Of a DNA stretch of 60,000 nucleotides, positions 56,190 through 60,000 are shown piece after piece; positions within the stretch are counted from its first letter, which is position 1, and each line of letters opens with the position of its first letter. A model generated the notes under the pieces. It did not search any database and had not been told where the DNA came from. It was given only the letters and a program-made list of their open reading frames with translations. The DNA is from Cryptomeria japonica (taxonomy: Eukaryota > Streptophyta > Pinopsida > Cupressales > Cupressaceae), in assembly GCF_030272615.1 (NCBI RefSeq), contig NC_081412.1, forward strand, positions 23,220,432-23,280,431, read 5' to 3'. The translations under genes and the position numbers were made by a program.

Positions 56190-57615
56190 TGTTGGCATTG
56201 CATGAAGATTGCATTGATGAAGTATAGTGTTGTCATTGATGTCAATAGTAACCGGTAATAGATTTGTATTGCAACTGGTAGTGGTGCAGTAATGCAACCA
56301 GTAGTAGAGCAGTGATGGAAACCGGTATTGGTATGTGAAGAAGAGTGATCAACTGGTAACCCCAACCAGTAGATATGTCAAACCCTAACCGATTGAGCTT
56401 GGTGAATCGGTTATGTTGATTTATGATTGAATGGTCATCGGAGATGGAGATGCCACATATGCATGATGCATGTGATGAGTTTCAAAGTGATTTTGGCACG
56501 TGAAGATAATTGTTTATCTTGGGAATGAGTATATGCATAGCATGAAGTGATAACTGCGTGATGAGTTACAGGATTCGATGTGCAGTGATCCAGGAGCGCT
56601 CGAAGTTGTCTAGAACAATGTGTAGTTGATTTCTATGTAATCCAATGATCATAATTGAACCAATATGTTTGTAATCTCTATGAGATTTATAGGTTTTGCG
56701 ATGTGTTACCGACTTATTGTATTTGTTTATAAGGTTGATGAGTTGTTTTGTAATTGTGTTAGCTCTTTTGTTAAGTGTGGTAGTGAGATTAATGTTGAAC
56801 CAGAAGGAGTGCCTGTAGAATGTTTTGAAGGCAGATAGGAGCATAAAAGGATCTGACTAAGCAAGATAGTGCTATTACCAGATCAGCAAAAACCCTGTTG
56901 TTCTCTAGCCATTACAACAGTTAAATCCCCTAACCGGGTAAGCTTTAACAAGCTTGGTGTTGTTTAAATCCTCTAACTAGGTGATCCATTAGCTTGGATT
57001 TAAAATTCTCTGTCGAGGTTACTCCTAATAGGGTATTGCCTTTAACAGGGTATTGTAGTCAATCCCTTAACTGAGTGGTCCCTAACCAAATATGTTCTTA
57101 ACAGGACATTATTGTATAAGCTTCTAACAAGGCTTGGCTCCTAACAGGGCGAACTTCAGAAGAGTTCAGAATACTTGTGGGTATTCAGCCCCATCATAGC
57201 TTTTCCCATTTGGGTTTCCATGTCAAAAATCATTGTCAAGTGGTGAATGATTTTGTGGTTATGTTTTGATATGGTTGATATGCTAACTGGTAAATCCAAT
57301 TAGATATGATTAGATAACCGGAAGTGATCTGAAATGAGCTATTACTAATGTTAGTAAAGTAGTTTAATGTTTTGGTTAAATGGTATTTGAGTTTCAGATA
57401 TGTTACATTGTATCATTGTTGTTTTGATCAACCAGTAAAGTTTGACATTGCAGTATCAGTTTTGTTAAAGTGTTTAAACTGGTTAGTTCAGTGATTGATT
57501 TATGAGTTGGGATTAAGTTTGGTGAAAGTTTAGTTTGTTTTCTATCTACTGATTCAACCCCCCCCCCCCACCTCTTAGTAGTTGACCGGATCCTTATTGT
57601 TTCATCATATTATCA
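56190..57615 (+). mobile_element. Solo Copia-type LTR, opposite orientation
   Basis: Starts TGTTGGCATTGCATG (inverse of the usual ATGCCAACA end) and finishes with GATTCAACCCCCCCCCC, CACCTCTTAGTAG and, near 57604-57615, a CA end. It contains ACCGGT-type motifs and tAACCGGGTAAGC, AACAGGG blocks. The right edge and TSD are not certain. Confidence 0.65.
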
Positions 57616-57792
57616 CGCCCACCCTAGGTGGGTCACGTAAGAACCTAAGGTTTTCAATAGAAATCAACATCTTGAAGGAAAATGAAACACAAAGCAAGCT
57701 TGGCAACCTACCTCGTCTAGTGGAATACCCTCCTCAACTAATTGATGTAGGTTCTCCATCCTTGTGGGCACATCTGGTCATCGGCTTGGCAT

Positions 57793-58674
57793 CCTTCCTC
57801 GGTAGGATCCTTATCTCCACTTCACAACAAAAAATTCTGAATAAGACAAATGAATATTACATTTGTCACTATTTTAAGAGGTAATTTTTTTTCTATTCTA
57901 GATCGTTTATAAATATTTTTCTCATTTCAAGCAACCACACTAGAATCAAATTATTAGAAACCACCATTAGCTCATTTCGAGCAACCACACTAGAATCAAC
58001 CTATGGAAGACCAAGAGTCACAAATTAGAATCCACTTATTAGAAACCACCTAGAAGCCAACTATGGAAGACTAAGAGTCACAACTTTGAATTTCATATTA
58101 GATGTCCCTTTGGGATTTGAACTTTGATCTCCACAATGAGAACTCAATGCTTTAACCAATAGAACACAACCCCTTGGACATTTTAAGAGGTAATTTTATC
58201 AAAACCCTAATTCCTCTAAACCCCTATTTTTTATGGTTTTTTTCATCTCTCATATCTTGAGCTAGAGAACTCTAATTCATGTGTCGTTTGTTGTGTTGGA
58301 ATCATAAATCAGTCCCCTATATTTCAAAATGCCTATCGAGTAGTTTTGGTTTTGTCTCAAACCTTGTTATGTGCATTGTTCATCACTTCCATTTCACAAT
58401 TCAACATGGTGAACATGTTTCTACCTCCTAAAGTAACAAGAGGAAACAAGGAGGCATATAGATACCCTGGAATTTCATCACTCTTAGTAAGATCTCTCAA
58501 AAAAAATTATTTCAACTACCAAAGTTTTTTTGTAGAATGTGGTTCCTAACAATGCATTGCAGGTACTGTTACATTGGGGGCTTCATTCAACACTTACAGA
58601 AATATACTTTTTACATGAATTTTTACTTTTCTATACTTTAGCTTGCATATGCACGTATTGTCATATGACCGTTG
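57793..58674. other. Upstream of the second antisense gene; 3' UTR of second Tat copy
   Basis: No coding frame found. A partly duplicated segment (CTAGAATCAA, TTAGAAACCACC) occurs at 57940-58050. Blocks near 58550-58660 match those upstream of the PPT of the complete element. Confidence 0.5.
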
Positions 58675-58688
58675 AATTGGGGGTTCAA

Positions 58689-60000
58689 TGTAATGTCGTA
58701 AATTGTACACCTTTAATTAGGGTGTCCAATTCCACGCTTAGCACTCATTTCAGTATGTCTCATTATACTATGCATTATAGGACTTTCGTTTGCATTTTAA
58801 TTAATTAATTAAATTGTGAGTCCTTTATTAATTCAAATCACATCACACTTTATAAATTGGGCCCTTGATTCTAGGTGTGCCCTTTTATCATTCATCCTAA
58901 ATTATCCCTAATTCTACCCCAATTGCAACTTTCAAAATGCATCCCACATATCCATACATCTTGGTTTGAGCCATCAAGCTAGATTCAACATTAGAACCTC
59001 GTTATTTTGTATCCCTGAAAATTTGGAAAAAAAGCTATCAAGAACAAGACGACCATACCGCCTCAATCCCACACTTTTTTCCCAAATTTCGAGAGGATAA
59101 TTTAGTGATCCTAATCAATTCAAATCCCACTCTGTGTGAATATATAACTAACTTAAGTCATCTTTTCATCAAATTCAAACCTAGGATTTCATATATAAGG
59201 CAATTCACCTCCTCATTTGTGATAATCTTTTGGCATCTTTAGAGAGCAACAATTTCACAATAGAAAATATCCTAAAGAAGTGAAAAGGCTACTTTAGAGG
59301 AGTCTCAAATCTACAAATCAATTACTTCTTCATCAACAATCATTCAACCATGGAAGCTTCAAGAGGCATTGGAGGATGATAGGAATCACTGACTGATGAT
59401 TGGCTTGTACCTCTCCCTAAGGAATTTGGTATGATTTCATGTTGTTCTTATGTTTCTACCGTTTAGTTTCAGATCTACATCATATATAGCTTTAGATTTA
59501 CATTATTATTTTAAATTTGTTTTCAAATGGTGTATTTTAAAGTATTTCAATTCAATCATTTAAATTTTGGCTCTAATACACACTTGAGTAGACTCTAGTT
59601 TGCATACTAGGCATTTTAGTTCGTAGCAAACTTAAACACGCTTAAGATTCAAGAGCACACACATTATTCCAATTTCAATATCAGCTATCTGTGGAGGTGG
59701 AAATCACCAAAATAAAGAGTTGACCAAGGCAAACCCCTATAGAGCCACCACCATACCATTTTCCATCTTGCAGGTGTAGCTACAAGTACTCGACAAAGCT
59801 AGCAAGTCTAGATTAGCGTCAGGATACTATCCCAAACTTATTCCCAAAATTCGGATCTCTTTTCTCGGGACCAAGGTGTTGGGGGCACCCCTATTCTCAA
59901 GTTTTTGCATCAAATTTGGTATGTGGCTCCTAAAGAAGTTTAGGTTGCAAGTTTTCAGACAAAAACTCATACTCAAAAGACCAAGGCGTTCTGAGTGTCT
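58689..60000 (+). repeat. 3' LTR of second Tat copy (truncated by window end)
   Basis: Starts TGTAATGTCGTAAATTG after AATTGGGGGTTCAA and follows the complete Tat LTR throughout, for example TTGGCTTGTAC, GGAGGTGGAAATCACC and the GGGACCAAGG unit near 59868. It is clearly diverged, with many substitutions and indels. Confidence 0.9.

Larger units (their letters stand above)
53560..57792 (-). pseudogene. Second copy of the antisense PMD-like gene, degraded
   Basis: Exon 1 57792-57712 (ATG, 81 bp, donor GAG/GTAGGT), exon 2 55164-53906 (acceptor TTTGTAG; donor CTAG/GTATGA), exon 3 from 53807 down (acceptor CCTATAG). All four splice junctions coincide with those of the copy at 36438-39022. The start of exon 2 reads ELPYMWEH, and later TFHLPNGEMIVTLEDVYHIL (about 54970-54910). 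Exon 2 is shorter and has many stops and frameshifts; the acidic tract is reduced. Codon 5 of exon 1 is TGA (57778-57780), as in the other copy. Two solo LTRs lie in intron 1. Confidence 0.8.
53540..60000 (+). mobile_element. 3' half of a second, diverged Tat-type element
   Basis: Collinear with 36.4-40.7 kb of the complete Tat element: antisense exon 3, exon 2, intron with GGACCATGGCACC units, exon 1, conserved pre-PPT blocks, PPT and 3' LTR (58689 on). The LTR is cut by the window end. gag-pol is absent; the left edge adjoins microsatellites, so the 5' part is deleted or beyond recognition. It is interrupted in intron 1 by two solo LTRs (55308-57615). Confidence 0.85.

Overview
This window looks like transposon-packed intergenic DNA of a seed plant with a large genome, most likely a gymnosperm (conifer-type). 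That is an inference: the sequence is AT-rich, has no intact host gene, and consists of nested, decayed plant-type Copia and Gypsy LTR retrotransposons using tRNA-Met-type primer sites. I cannot name the species. I see no rRNA, tRNA or CRISPR. Almost every coding region is broken, and many of the premature stops fit C-to-T decay of methylated cytosines (CGA to TGA, CAG to TAG, CAA to TAA).

Layout. 1-5 kb: a reverse-strand Copia relic (gag, PBS, LTR). 5-6 kb: a stretch with a dispersed GTCACACCAAA-like motif. 6.5-43.3 kb: what may be one old DNA transposon with two convergent genes. One is a + strand gene of short phase-0 exons (7.8-9.4 kb); the other is a - strand DDE-transposase-like gene (43.0 to 42.07 kb, then 14.93 to 12.9 kb). 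The - strand gene was split by a complete Copia element (14927-42068, TSD aaaac). That Copia was hit twice: in its RNase H region by a second, pol-less Copia-type element (17185-23790), and in its 5' LTR by a 12.8-kb Tat-lineage Gypsy element (28456-41253, TSD tttat). 43.8-50.0 kb: a chromodomain Gypsy element sitting inside a GA-rich simple repeat. 50.3-52.0 kb: a tandem array of about 118-138 bp units with internal dyads. 53.2-53.5 kb: AC/GT microsatellites. 53.5-60 kb: the 3' half of a second, diverged Tat element, interrupted by two solo LTRs and running off the window.

Most notable content. (1) The Tat element carries, antisense to gag-pol, a three-exon gene whose product contains a plant-mobile-domain (PMD)-like region, an acidic tract and a coiled coil. 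The splice model closes exactly (81+1651+443 = 2175 bases, 725 codons), and all four splice junctions recur in the diverged second copy. (2) The nested Copia-type element has no pol; it encodes a coiled-coil protein with four CCHC knuckles and an unrecognised 767-residue protein. (3) The split transposase-like gene and its convergent multi-exon partner may define an undescribed DNA transposon; its ends are not proven.
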